Source of the DNA: an uncultured Eubacteriales bacterium
GTDB taxonomy: Bacteria; Bacillota; Clostridia; Oscillospirales; CAG-272
DNA length: 39,776 bases
Assembly (NCBI GenBank): GCA_900547565.1
Contig: URHI01000005.1
Location: 1 to 39,776, forward strand
Reading direction: 5' to 3'
Position numbers and translations under genes: made by a program. The notes under the pieces are model-generated. The model did no database searches and was not told the DNA's origin. It was given only the letters and a program-made list of their open reading frames with translations. Below, piece by piece: positions 24,808 through 34,048 of the stretch. How positions within the stretch are numbered: the stretch's first letter is position 1; every line of letters begins with the position of its first letter.

Positions 24808-26526
24808 CTATTGCATGCTGTGTCCGGACTTCCCGTCATCGGACTGTTCCGGGTCGGACTGTCCGGCACCAGCTACGTCCGGATCAGGGCGGACATCGTT
24901 CTGCGTCACGGGTTGCATGTCGGGCAAAGCGTCCGGCACACCGCCGGCATTATTATCCACGTTGCCGTCGAGCGGCGCTACCTTGAGCTCAAACCAGAAG
25001 CAGCTTCCTTCACCCGGCGTGCTGTCGACCCCGTACCCGGCTCCATGCGCCTCAAGCACACCCTTGACGATCGACAGACCTATTCCGGTGCCCACCGTAG
25101 CCCGGCGATGCACCTTATTCTCTTTGTAATAGCGATCCCATATCAGCGGCAGGGGCCCGGGGTCAATTCCCTCTCCGTGATCAGCCACCGATATACGCAC
25201 CACTCCGTCATGAACCTCCTGCGTAACCATTACACGCTTATCGTCTCCGATATAGTTGATCGCGTTGTTTATCAGGTTATACAGCACCTGAAGGATCATA
25301 CTGCGGTCGGCCTCAACCTCAACACTGCCGTGCGAGTAAAACTCTATACGGTAGCCGTAGTGCTCAGTCAGCTTGGCGTAGCGGTTCATGGCATCACGAA
25401 CCGTACCGGTGAGGTCGAAGCGGGCGATATTCGGCTTCCCGGCACCGGCCTGCAGTCGTGAAAGATCCAGCAGTGAGCTGACAAGCTCGCTCAGGCGATT
25501 GGCCTCATCAATTATAACCTGAACATTTTCCGGCGTATTTTCACCGGGCACGTCACGCATTACCTCGCCGTAACCCGTTATCATGGTCAGCGGTGTGCGC
25601 AGGTCATGCGAAATGTTGGCGATAAGCTCCTTTTGAAGCCGATCGGTTTTGGACAGCTCGGAGGCAGCATAATTCAACGTTTCTGCAAGCTCGCGCGCCT
25701 CGCGAAAGCCGTCGCCACCGAAGTGAACGTCATAATGCCCCTCTGCAAGCTGCTTTGCCGTCTCGTTCATGCGCTCAATGGGGGTTGAAATTATACGCGA
25801 CAGCACGATTGCCAGCAGGAGCGCTCCGACCAGCAACACCTCGACCACCCAGATATACTGTGTTGTCATCATGCTGACCAACGAGCCGACCGGCGTGATC
25901 TCGGTATTGAGCATAATTGCAAAACGCTCGCCGGCCGAGTTGGTGATCATGCGGACATATATCATGCTCTGAATTGCACCTTTGGCACCGTCGGGACGCC
26001 CGTGCTGATCAGACAGCGAATAACGCGGATAGAAATACCCCGAATCGTACAGCTGCTGACGCGTCATTTTATCGGTATACTCACCGTTTGTCATGGCCGC
26101 ATAGTACAGCCGGGACAGATATGTGTTGGTGATATTGTGCAGTACGCAATCCTCAGCCACATCAACTGACAGCTCCTCGTACGCCATAACCTTGTCGCCC
26201 GCGGTTTCGATACGCATCAGGCGGACACACACCTTTGAGTCCACAGCATACGCATATACCACACTGTCGCGGTTTTCGTCATCAATACAGTTCTCGATAA
26301 CGTCGGCCAGCCGCGTCAACTCACGCTCACGAATGCTCTGATAGAAATATCCCAGCAGCTTTATCTGAAACAGCCATACCACCAGCAGCGCAAAGGCAAT
26401 GAAGGCAACCAGCGAGAAAAACATTTTCCAGCGTATGCTGAGTCCTCTCCGCTTGCCGGAGGACGACCTGCGGCGGCGCTTTGCCGCATCATTTGCGGCG
26501 TGCGGCAATTTGCTTTCACGGTCCAT
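24808..26526 (-). CDS. Sensor histidine kinase
   Basis: The product is 572 residues. Two membrane segments (about 34-53 and 223-245) bracket an extracytoplasmic sensor of about 170 residues. A HAMP linker (about 243-295), the HisKA domain with ANISHDLRTPLT (phospho-acceptor His307), and a HATPase domain follow, with N box NLINNAINY, DHGEGID and GTGIGLSIVKG. The last approximately 55 residues after the ATPase domain are a Pro/Asp/Gly/Gln-rich tail not needed for catalysis. It lies eight bases after its response regulator. The signal is unknown, but the neighbours (HtrA protease and sortase) suggest envelope or surface-protein stress, as in CssRS of Bacillus. That is inference. Confidence 0.92.
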   Translation of the reverse strand: MDRESKLPHAANDAAKRRRRSSSGKRRGLSIRWKMFFSLVAFIAFALLVVWLFQIKLLGYFYQSIRERELTRLADVIENCIDDENRDSVVYAYAVDSKVCVRLMRIETAGDKVMAYEELSVDVAEDCVLHNITNTYLSRLYYAAMTNGEYTDKMTRQQLYDSGYFYPRYSLSDQHGRPDGAKGAIQSMIYVRMITNSAGERFAIMLNTEITPVGSLVSMMTTQYIWVVEVLLVGALLLAIVLSRIISTPIERMNETAKQLAEGHYDVHFGGDGFREARELAETLNYAASELSKTDRLQKELIANISHDLRTPLTMITGYGEVMRDVPGENTPENVQVIIDEANRLSELVSSLLDLSRLQAGAGKPNIARFDLTGTVRDAMNRYAKLTEHYGYRIEFYSHGSVEVEADRSMILQVLYNLINNAINYIGDDKRVMVTQEVHDGVVRISVADHGEGIDPGPLPLIWDRYYKENKVHRRATVGTGIGLSIVKGVLEAHGAGYGVDSTPGEGSCFWFELKVAPLDGNVDNNAGGVPDALPDMQPVTQNDVRPDPDVAGAGQSDPEQSDDGKSGHSMQ

Positions 26527-26534
26527 ATAACCGT

Positions 26535-27227
26535 TTACACTTCCTCAAAGCGATAGCCTACGCCGCGCAGTGTAACTATATACTTTGCGTAGCGTCCAAG
26601 GCTTTTGCGCAGCAGCTTGACGTGCGTATCCAGCGTGCGTGCGTCTCCGTAGAAATCATATCCCCACACCTCGCTTATCAGCTTCTCGCGCGACAGCGCT
26701 ATGTTTCGGTTGGTCAGCATATAAAAGAACAGGTCGTATTCCTTGGGGGACATGTCCACCCGTTCTCCGTCAATGTACACAAGTCGTGCCGTAAGGTCGG
26801 CCTTCAGTCCTCCGCCGTCCAGCTCAATGACCTGATTCTTGTGCTCGGTCTGTGGGGCGTTGCCACGTCCCAACCGCTTCATAACGGCATCAACACGCAG
26901 CATAAGCTCCTTGGGAGAGAACGGCTTGACAACATAATCATCAATTCCCAGCTCAAAGCCGTTGATCTTGTCATACTCCTCGCCGCGGGCAGAAAGCATG
27001 ATAATAGGCGTCTGTGACGTCTTACGTATCTCACGGCAGGCAGAAAAGCCGTCCAGCTCCGGCATCATGATATCCATAATGATGATATCAAATTTTGTCC
27101 GGCGGCACATGTTGACCGCTTCCATGCCATCGCTGGCTTCGGTGACGGTATGTCCTTCAAATTCCGCGTATTTTCTTATGATAGTGCGTATACGCGCTTC
27201 ATCATCCACAACGAGAATATTGTACAT
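26535..27227 (-). CDS. OmpR/PhoB-family response regulator
   Basis: The product is 230 residues. The receiver domain has the acidic pair Asp8/Asp9, phospho-acceptor Asp52 (MDIMMPELDG) and Lys101 (VVKPFSPKEL). The C-terminal winged-helix DNA-binding domain has LSREKLISEVWGYDFYGDAR and ends RGVGYRFEEV. It is the first gene of the operon and is driven by a near-consensus promoter 30 bases upstream. ATG is preceded by GGAGG. The partner kinase is the next gene. Targets could include its own operon and the adjacent htrA, but no binding repeat was identified with confidence. Confidence 0.94.
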   Translation of the reverse strand: MYNILVVDDEARIRTIIRKYAEFEGHTVTEASDGMEAVNMCRRTKFDIIIMDIMMPELDGFSACREIRKTSQTPIIMLSARGEEYDKINGFELGIDDYVVKPFSPKELMLRVDAVMKRLGRGNAPQTEHKNQVIELDGGGLKADLTARLVYIDGERVDMSPKEYDLFFYMLTNRNIALSREKLISEVWGYDFYGDARTLDTHVKLLRKSLGRYAKYIVTLRGVGYRFEEV

Positions 27228-27256
27228 ATCATTTCCTCCGTAATGTCATTACTGAT

Positions 27257-27285
27257 ATTATATAACACTTTCGTATTATTTTCAA
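27257..27285 (-). promoter_or_regulatory. Promoter of the two-component/sortase operon
   Basis: TTGAAA (27280-27285) and TATAAT (27257-27262) lie 17 bases apart on the minus strand, between the htrA hairpin and the response regulator start. Confidence 0.78.
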
Positions 27286-27301
27286 CTCTTTTTTATGCGA
27301 C

Positions 27302-27338
27302 ATATGCCGCCGACCGTAAGCTGTGGCCGACGGCATAT
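27302..27338 (-). terminator. Hairpin after htrA
   Basis: ATATGCCG and CGGCATAT, with inner CG and GG/CC pairs, form an interrupted stem about 10 bases after the htrA stop. There is no T run on the minus strand (GTCGCATAAAAAAG follows), so termination strength is uncertain. Confidence 0.45.
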
Positions 27339-27348
27339 CCTTGCCAGG

Positions 27349-28884
27349 TTATTGTGTTCCGGTTTTATCGGGAACATCCTCACGCAGTGTGACATCAACG
27401 TCATACTGCGTTCCTTTACGGGAAATACTGAATGTCACCCTGTCACCTATTTTGAACTCGCCGAGTATACTCTTGACCTCGGCTTCGCTTGACACCTTTG
27501 TGCCGTTGACGGCAACTATTCTGTCACCGTTCTTTATGCTGTCTGTAAACTCCGATTCAACAACATATACTCCAAGGCTGTCAAGACCGTAGCGCATGGC
27601 AGTGAAGCGGTCGGTTATATCGACCATTGTAAGACCGGCCGTGGGGCGCCCGGTTACGTAACCATACCTTATCAGCTCGGTGATAATGGGATAGGCTGTG
27701 TCTACCGGAATTGCAAAGCCGATGTTCTCAATGCCGGTACCTGACGACTTGGCGTTTACCACACCGATAAGCTCGCCCTTCATATTGAACAGGCCGCCGC
27801 CCGAGTTGCCCGGGTTGACCGCAGCGTTCGTCTGAAGCAGGACCATACGGTTGTTGTCAATGGACACCTCGCGTGCCAGTGCACTGATAATGCCCGTCGT
27901 GACAGTGCCGCCCAGCTCACCGAGCGGATTTCCTATGGCGATAACCGACTCTCCAACTACAAGCCCCGCACTTGAGCCAAGCTCTGCAGGCGTGACATTG
28001 CCAGTCACCTCTATTGATACCACCGCTACATCTGTCACAGAATCCGTGCCGACCACCTCGGCCGTGTATTTTGTTCCGTCGGCCAGCCGTACGTTGACCG
28101 TGTCGGCATCGGCGATAACGTGATTGTTCGTAACCACATATGCCCGCGTGCCGTCCTCACTCTTGCCTATAATGACACCGCTTCCGGCGCCACTACTGAC
28201 GTACCAGCCGCTGTAAACTCTCTGTTCGGTGAATATCTCAACAACGCTGTTCTTTACCAGCGCGACCACGTCCGGGACGGTAAGTGACTCGTCACCGATC
28301 TGGCCCTTGACCGTTTTGACAGTAACCGAGCCATCATTTTTGATTATTACTACATCTGCTCCTGTCGGAGTCTGATCTGATGACGTGTTGGTCCCCGGAT
28401 CCTGCCCCTGATTGGCGGTGTTGCCTGTTGTATCCTGAACCTGTCCCTGCGTACCGCGATTATCGTCATGGTACCGTGCGATCATGGTGCCGGCGATGCC
28501 TGCCAGCAGTCCCATCAGCATTGCCGCCACTATTACCAGCGTGACAATAACAGCGGTATGCGACCGGCCGGGCTTTTTACCCTTCGGGCGTTTGCCCTTG
28601 GCATGGCTCTGCCGACCATCGGATTTATTGGAATAGGTGTAGCGATACTCCGGAATTTTTTCACCGCCCTTGTATGAATACTCGCCCGAGCGATAATCGC
28701 CGCATCCCGGAGGAGTATAGCTACCGCCTGTACCGTTGCCGCAGGACGTACCGTTGTTGCCACCGGCGGAGGCAGTGCCGTTGCAACCGGCATCGCCCGG
28801 CTGTGAACCTACCGTATAAACATTTTGGCTGTCGGTATTCAGGTTTCCATTGTTAATGTTGTTATCTTCCATATAATTCATCAT
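27349..28884 (-). CDS. htrA: HtrA/DegP-like membrane-anchored serine protease with PDZ domain
   Basis: The product is up to 511 residues. The N-terminal approximately 105 residues are rich in Asn, Gly, Ser and Lys and would be cytoplasmic. One membrane helix (111-133) follows, then a Gly/Asn/Thr/Gln-rich linker (about 140-175). The trypsin-like domain has the triad His255 (VTNNHVI), Asp285 (DVAVV) and Ser361 (NPGNSGGGLF). A PDZ domain covers about 400-500. Such proteases degrade misfolded surface and secreted proteins outside the membrane. Three in-frame ATGs (28884, 28881, 28872) are possible: the AAAGG site best fits 28881. It sits directly upstream of the two-component operon and divergent from the queG operon. 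Confidence 0.92.
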   Translation of the reverse strand: MMNYMEDNNINNGNLNTDSQNVYTVGSQPGDAGCNGTASAGGNNGTSCGNGTGGSYTPPGCGDYRSGEYSYKGGEKIPEYRYTYSNKSDGRQSHAKGKRPKGKKPGRSHTAVIVTLVIVAAMLMGLLAGIAGTMIARYHDDNRGTQGQVQDTTGNTANQGQDPGTNTSSDQTPTGADVVIIKNDGSVTVKTVKGQIGDESLTVPDVVALVKNSVVEIFTEQRVYSGWYVSSGAGSGVIIGKSEDGTRAYVVTNNHVIADADTVNVRLADGTKYTAEVVGTDSVTDVAVVSIEVTGNVTPAELGSSAGLVVGESVIAIGNPLGELGGTVTTGIISALAREVSIDNNRMVLLQTNAAVNPGNSGGGLFNMKGELIGVVNAKSSGTGIENIGFAIPVDTAYPIITELIRYGYVTGRPTAGLTMVDITDRFTAMRYGLDSLGVYVVESEFTDSIKNGDRIVAVNGTKVSSEAEVKSILGEFKIGDRVTFSISRKGTQYDVDVTLREDVPDKTGTQ

Positions 28885-28959
28885 AACCTTTCTCGGAAAA
28901 TTCGGTTAGAGTGGTTGTTACGGATCTTACCTGCACCATTTCCCACTTTGACTGCCCTT

Positions 28960-28988
28960 ATTATAGTTTTCATTTGTGAACATTTAAT
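28960..28988 (-). promoter_or_regulatory. Probable htrA promoter
   Basis: A perfect TATAAT (28960-28965) on the minus strand has only a poor -35 match (ATTAAA at 17 bases). A weak -35 would fit a promoter that needs an activator, perhaps the adjacent response regulator, but no operator is proven. Confidence 0.5.
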
Positions 28989-29070
28989 GACGATTACTCA
29001 AAAAGTCACTGAAATACAAAAAAATACATCTGTACACGTAACCGCGTCCCAAAATCGTCCGACATGAGGG

Positions 29071-29099
29071 TTGTAATCCGGACGAAAATTTGTTATAAT
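29071..29099 (+). promoter_or_regulatory. Promoter of the queG-like/addAB operon
   Basis: TTGTAA (29071-29076) and TATAAT (29094-29099) are 17 bases apart on the plus strand. The first gene starts at 29132 with GGAGG, so the leader is short. Confidence 0.75.
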
Positions 29100-29131
29100 A
29101 AATAATGAGATATTTTTTCCGGAGGACGGAT

Positions 29132-29938
29132 ATGGAAAATATGATACGCTCGCTTCTCGGACATGAGGGAATAAAGCTGTGCGGTACGGTTTCGCTTTCC
29201 GACTGTATAATAACACGGGCCTACCTGCTTGAGCGCGCCGGGATAGTATCGGGAACAGTGTATTGCTTTGCCATACCGTACTACACCCGGGGCAACGGAG
29301 CGTCCAACATATCACGCTATGCCTGGGGGCGCGACTATCACTACTATGTAAAACAGCTGGCGGAACGGCTGTTGCCGCTCCTGCGGGAGAGCTATCCTGA
29401 CAACCGCTTTGCCATATTCACCGACCATTCACCGATCGATGAGCGTCACGCAGCCGCAATATCCGGCATCGGCATATTAGGCCGCAACGGGCTTGTCATT
29501 ACGGAAGATTATTCTTCATATGTGTTTATAGCCGAGCTTATCACAGACGCGCCGACCGATGCCGTCCCTCATGAAATAAGGCACTGCGGCGGCTGCGGTG
29601 CCTGCGAGCAGGCCTGCCCTTATCATTTTCGCGGATGTCTGTCCGAGGTGACACAGCGCAAGGGCGAGCTTGAAGCATGCGAACGCGACATGCTTTGTAA
29701 ATACGGCACCGCCTGGGGCTGTGACATATGCGCAGAGGTATGTCCTCATACTCGCGCGGCACTTAAGCGCGGAAGCATATATACACCGGTGAATTACTTC
29801 CATGAAAATCAGATATCAACCCTGACACCACGTGAGCTTGCCGCTATGAGCGATGAGGAATTTGCACTGCGTGCGTACAACTGGAGAGGCCGCGAAGTGA
29901 TCATGCGCAATCTGAAAATTCTCGGAGGACAGCAATGA
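29132..29938 (+). CDS. queG: QueG-like iron-sulfur protein (epoxyqueuosine reductase family), short form
   Basis: The product is 268 residues; ATG at 29132 has a GGAGG site, so the nine earlier in-frame codons are excluded. The N-terminal half matches the DUF1730/cobalamin-binding region of QueG (SRYAWGRDYHYYV, FTDHSPIDERHAA with the conserved Asp98, GRNGLVI, FIAELITD). Two 4Fe-4S clusters follow: C152-x2-C-x2-C-x3-C162-P and a second built on CDICAEVCP (197-205) plus an upstream Cys. QueG reduces epoxyqueuosine to queuosine in tRNA wobble positions. The usual QueG is about 370-390 residues with a C-terminal HEAT-like part, which is absent here. It may be a compact QueG or a related reductase. 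It overlaps the next gene by four bases. Confidence 0.75.
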   Translation: MENMIRSLLGHEGIKLCGTVSLSDCIITRAYLLERAGIVSGTVYCFAIPYYTRGNGASNISRYAWGRDYHYYVKQLAERLLPLLRESYPDNRFAIFTDHSPIDERHAAAISGIGILGRNGLVITEDYSSYVFIAELITDAPTDAVPHEIRHCGGCGACEQACPYHFRGCLSEVTQRKGELEACERDMLCKYGTAWGCDICAEVCPHTRAALKRGSIYTPVNYFHENQISTLTPRELAAMSDEEFALRAYNWRGREVIMRNLKILGGQQ

Positions 29939-30693
29939 AATTTGAACAGCAGCTGATACGCGAGCAGGCCAACGAAATACGGCGTCTGAATATTGAAAAC
30001 CGCCGTCTGCGCCGTGAAAACCGCCGTTTGAGCCATTATGACGATAAGGCCCTCACATCAGGACTGCACAGTGACTCACCCGAGTCCACGCTGCTGTCGT
30101 CATTGTCGCATGACAGTCAGATAATTAACAGCTCAAGCTATCCGAAATATATTTATCGTATGATCAGACAATCGTCTCCCTTCCGTATATGGACGCGTAT
30201 CATGACGTATTTCCGGAGATTCCGGGTCGTGTCGGTCATTCTGCGGTTTTCGGCTCAGATAATAGCTATAATCGAAACCAGTGCAATATTGCTGGTAACG
30301 GCCACGGCCTTTCTCATCACCATACCCGTCATGCTGGTCATGCTGATCGCAGCACTCATAGCGGCGATGACGCGCGGGCGCAGCCTTAACCGTCAGCTGG
30401 AGCAGCAGTTGAAGGGCAAGCACATTTTCATTTTCTTTCCGACATCGTCGCCCGCCCCCGGTTACGGCTCGGTACTTCACGCCACGGTGGAGCAGTTGTG
30501 CCGGGACAGCGATAACATGATCTTCGTGGTATCTCCGCATACAGTATCAAGCCGCGTCTTCGGTCAATGCCGGCTGTTTTTCATGGCTCGACAGCCGCAG
30601 GAAAACGTATTCTATATCCGCAAGTTTTATTATTTTATGCTTCGGCGCAAGCTGCTCCGCGACATATCCGAGCGGGTTGCGGTAATTTTCTGA
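29935..30693 (+). CDS. Unknown membrane protein with N-terminal coiled coil
   Basis: I do not recognise this 252-residue protein. Residues about 7-36 are a very regular basic coiled coil (NIENRRLRRENRRL pattern). A Ser-rich stretch (about 45-70) and a basic segment follow, then a long hydrophobic region (about 104-148) with enough length for two membrane helices. The C-terminal 95 residues (KHIFIFFPTSSPAPGYGSV, then NMIFVVSPHTVSSR and KFYYFMLRRKLLRD) look like a small alpha/beta domain on the cytosolic side. The start overlaps the queG-like stop (ATGA) with a GGAGGACAGCA site, and addB begins 22 bases later. Tight packing makes the gene credible. A role in membrane localisation of recombination enzymes is only a guess from position. 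Confidence 0.75.
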   Translation: MKFEQQLIREQANEIRRLNIENRRLRRENRRLSHYDDKALTSGLHSDSPESTLLSSLSHDSQIINSSSYPKYIYRMIRQSSPFRIWTRIMTYFRRFRVVSVILRFSAQIIAIIETSAILLVTATAFLITIPVMLVMLIAALIAAMTRGRSLNRQLEQQLKGKHIFIFFPTSSPAPGYGSVLHATVEQLCRDSDNMIFVVSPHTVSSRVFGQCRLFFMARQPQENVFYIRKFYYFMLRRKLLRDISERVAVIF

Positions 30694-30715
30694 GTCAAAG
30701 AATGGGAGGTAAAAT

Positions 30716-33700
30716 ATGATACGTTTTATTTACGGCGTTGCCGGCAGCGGAAAGTCCTCCGCTGTCCGCGACAGCATTATTGCCGACATCAGCTCGGGGC
30801 GCCGCGTGTGGCTTATCGTCCCGGAACAGCAGACCTACGCCGTAGAACGTCAATATACAGAGCTGCTCCCTCCCTCATCGCAGCTGAGCTTTGAGGTTGT
30901 TAATTTCACACGCCTTGCCAACATCGCCCGCCGGCGCTTCGGCGGGCTTACATATAATTACATCGACGGCGGAACCAAAGCATTGCTCATGTGGCGCACG
31001 CTGAGGGAGCTTGCACCGTTGCTTGAGGAGTACGGTGAAACCGCCCAAAACGACTCGCGGGCAGTGGCACTGTCGGACATGCTGCTGAGAACCGTCGGCG
31101 AGCTCAAAGCGGCGGGGATAGAGCCGCTGACGCTTGAGCGGACAGCCGAAAAGCTGGATCACTCCGGCTCGCTGTACCGCCGCATGCGCGATATTGCACT
31201 CATATGGTCGACATATTCAAACTTTCTGTCAAATGAATTTGACGATGCCGATGACGACCTTACTCACCTTGCCGGACTGCTCGACAAGCACAATCTGTTT
31301 GCAGATCACAGCGTGTATATCGATTCGTTCACCAGCTATACCGGTCAGGAATACCGGATCATTGACTATATCATGCGTCAGACGCCCGCGCTTACCGTAA
31401 CGGTTGAATGTGAGGCTCCGGGGTCATCACGCATACATTTTGCCTCGACGGCGCGCGCCGAAGCTCGCTTGCGCCGTATGGCCGAAGCACGCGGCGGCTA
31501 CAGCGTTACCTGCCTCGGCCGCTCACTGCGTGCAGGTGCACCGGAGCTTGAGCTTATCGAACGTTATCTGTGGGACACGTCAAATCTGCCGTCACCGGAC
31601 GAGCTGTCAGAATGTGGCAGGGCAATTGAAACAGCCTGTGCCCCAACGCCATACGCCGAAGCACAATGGGTCGCGTCACGCATATGTGAGGCAATACGCG
31701 GCGGCATGCGTTACCGGGATATCGCCGTCATAATGCGCGACGCCACGCGCTGGCAGGGCATTGTCGATGCCGTGTTTGACAAATACCGCATACCGTATTT
31801 CATATCCGAGCACACCGAGCTTGACTCGCAGCCGCTGTTCAAGCTGATCACCTCCGCTCTCAGCATCAAAAACCGGGGATGGCGGCAAAATGATGTCATC
31901 TCACTGATAAAGACCGGCCTTTGCGGCTTTTCCGACCGCGAATGTGATATGTTTGAAGACTACTGCACCACCTGGAATATAACCGGCCAGCGCTTTCTTG
32001 ATGAGACCTGGAGCATGAATCCGGATGGATATGTAACCGAGCTCAGCCCGCGTGCCGCCGACATACTGAGCGTGGCAAATTCGGTGCGTGAGCGACTTGC
32101 CACGCCGCTGACTGCACTTTTCACCCGGCTTGACGCTGCCGAAAACGCCGCCGGAATGTGCCGCGCACTGTACGGCTACACAGAGGAGCTGGGCGTGCGC
32201 CAGCGGCTTGATATGCTGGCTGAGCGCGAAGCCGAAGCCGGCAATGTCCGCGCCGCCTCCGACACACTGCGGCTGTACAACATATATATCGACTCATTGG
32301 ACCGTGTCGCTTCGGTGCTGTGCGATGAATGTCCCGATACCGAAACATTGGCCACTGCACTGCGCATAGTACTGTGCCGGGCACAGATTGGCTCACTGCC
32401 CACACGGCACGACGAGGTGACTATCGGGTCGGCATCTCTGCTGCGTACCGATTCGCCCCGCATGGTCATAGTCATGGGGCTGTGCGAGGGTGAATTTCCC
32501 GCTGACATCGACGACTCGGGACTGCTCAGTTTTTCCGACCGTGCACAGCTGTCGGCGCTCGGACTTGAGCTTGAGTCCGATCCGGGTATAGCCTCGTCGG
32601 AGGAACTGTTTTTTGCCTACCGCGCATTGACGGCGCCTTCCGACCGGTTGCTCCTGAGCTACTCGTCTGCCGCCTGTGACGGTGCAAGACGTCAACCGTC
32701 GCGCGTAATAGGACGTATCAAAGCCATGCTTCCCATGCTGACCGTGCTTGACGTTGCCGCGCAATCTCCTGTTGACATGATTCAGACACCCGAGGTTGCG
32801 CTTGAATACCTTGCTTCCCTGCCGGACGGCCCCGAAGCCGAAGCGCTTCGGGCAGTGCTCAGCCGCGACAAGACTCAGGCTCCGCGCCTGGCCGCGCTTG
32901 ACATTCCGGTCGCCGACTCCGATTGCTACGTCAGTCAAAATACCAAAGACGTGCTGTTCGGCGCCGGAGCGGCGCTGTCGCAGTCAAGGCTGGAGAGCTA
33001 CGTCATGTGCCCCTTCGGCTATTACTGCAATTACGTGCTCGGACTGCGTACATCGGGTCAGGCAGACTTCTCCAGCGCCAATGTAGGCGTTTTCATTCAC
33101 TATGTCATGGAGTGCTTTCTCCGTAGCGCAACCGCCTCCGGAGACCTTGATACCGAGCTTGACGATGCTGCGGTCGAAGCGCTGGCCGACAGCATAATAG
33201 AAAAGTATTCCCGCCGACTTATGCCGGATGACAGCCGCAGGGCCGGTCACATGGCATTTCTCGTTATGCGTCTAAAACGCATCGCCATGGTACTTATATA
33301 CAATATAATGGACGAATTCCGGCACAGCCTGTTCCGGCCGTCCTTTTTCGAGCTGTCGGTGGACGGCTCCGACCCGGCCTTTCCGGAGGCGGCAAGGTTT
33401 GAGACCGCGGACGGCGGATCCGTGCCGTTACGTGGGGTAGTCGACCGTGTTGACCTGTTCCGACGCGGTGACGACGTTTACATCCGCGTTGTGGATTACA
33501 AAACCGGAACAAAGGTCTACTCGCCCGATGACATTGCCGACGGACTCGGACTTCAACTGCTTCTGTACCTGTTCACTCTTTGTAATACCAACTCAGAAAA
33601 GTTCCGCGAAGCGGTAGGCTGTCCGTCGGGAGGACACATATATCCGGCAGGAGCGCTGTATCTTTCGGCAAATCTTCCGGTAATGTCTGTTGACCGGAAT

Positions 33701-34030
33701 ATCAGCCCGGAGGAAATACGCCGCTATGCTTTCGATGAAATAAAGCGTAGCGGCCCACTACTGAGCGACAAGGATATAATGCTGGCCATGAACGACCAGC
33801 TCAATCCCAAATATCTCGGAACACCGGTCAATTCGCGCGGCAGGGACAACACACTGACGCTGGACGGCTTCGGTGAACTGTGCGGCGAGATCTCAAAAAC
33901 TCTTAGCGCTGTCAATGAAAAAATGCGTTCCGGAAACGCCTCGGCCGAGCCGCGCCGTCAGGGCAAAAGATCACAGTGTGACTACTGTGAATACAGCGCC
34001 GTCTGCCGCAGCGCGCGTCGGACCCAATAA
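30716..34030 (+). CDS. addB: AddB subunit of the AddAB helicase-nuclease
   Basis: The product is 1104 residues. AddAB processes double-strand breaks for RecA loading, the Firmicutes counterpart of RecBCD. AddB keeps an N-terminal Walker A (GVAGSGKS, 7-14) and an inactivated helicase-like body that scans for the recombination signal. The C-terminal RecB-like nuclease has the GVVDRVDL and VVDYKTG metal-binding motifs. The iron-sulfur cysteines are visible as SYVMCPFGYYCNY and the C-terminal CDYCEYSAVC. Length is normal (B. subtilis AddB is about 1160). ATG has a GGAGGT site. It precedes addA by 18 bases in the same operon. Confidence 0.95.
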   Translation: MIRFIYGVAGSGKSSAVRDSIIADISSGRRVWLIVPEQQTYAVERQYTELLPPSSQLSFEVVNFTRLANIARRRFGGLTYNYIDGGTKALLMWRTLRELAPLLEEYGETAQNDSRAVALSDMLLRTVGELKAAGIEPLTLERTAEKLDHSGSLYRRMRDIALIWSTYSNFLSNEFDDADDDLTHLAGLLDKHNLFADHSVYIDSFTSYTGQEYRIIDYIMRQTPALTVTVECEAPGSSRIHFASTARAEARLRRMAEARGGYSVTCLGRSLRAGAPELELIERYLWDTSNLPSPDELSECGRAIETACAPTPYAEAQWVASRICEAIRGGMRYRDIAVIMRDATRWQGIVDAVFDKYRIPYFISEHTELDSQPLFKLITSALSIKNRGWRQNDVISLIKTGLCGFSDRECDMFEDYCTTWNITGQRFLDETWSMNPDGYVTELSPRAADILSVANSVRERLATPLTALFTRLDAAENAAGMCRALYGYTEELGVRQRLDMLAEREAEAGNVRAASDTLRLYNIYIDSLDRVASVLCDECPDTETLATALRIVLCRAQIGSLPTRHDEVTIGSASLLRTDSPRMVIVMGLCEGEFPADIDDSGLLSFSDRAQLSALGLELESDPGIASSEELFFAYRALTAPSDRLLLSYSSAACDGARRQPSRVIGRIKAMLPMLTVLDVAAQSPVDMIQTPEVALEYLASLPDGPEAEALRAVLSRDKTQAPRLAALDIPVADSDCYVSQNTKDVLFGAGAALSQSRLESYVMCPFGYYCNYVLGLRTSGQADFSSANVGVFIHYVMECFLRSATASGDLDTELDDAAVEALADSIIEKYSRRLMPDDSRRAGHMAFLVMRLKRIAMVLIYNIMDEFRHSLFRPSFFELSVDGSDPAFPEAARFETADGGSVPLRGVVDRVDLFRRGDDVYIRVVDYKTGTKVYSPDDIADGLGLQLLLYLFTLCNTNSEKFREAVGCPSGGHIYPAGALYLSANLPVMSVDRNISPEEIRRYAFDEIKRSGPLLSDKDIMLAMNDQLNPKYLGTPVNSRGRDNTLTLDGFGELCGEISKTLSAVNEKMRSGNASAEPRRQGKRSQCDYCEYSAVCRSARRTQ

Positions 34031-34048
34031 TACTGAGAGGGAACGGAT

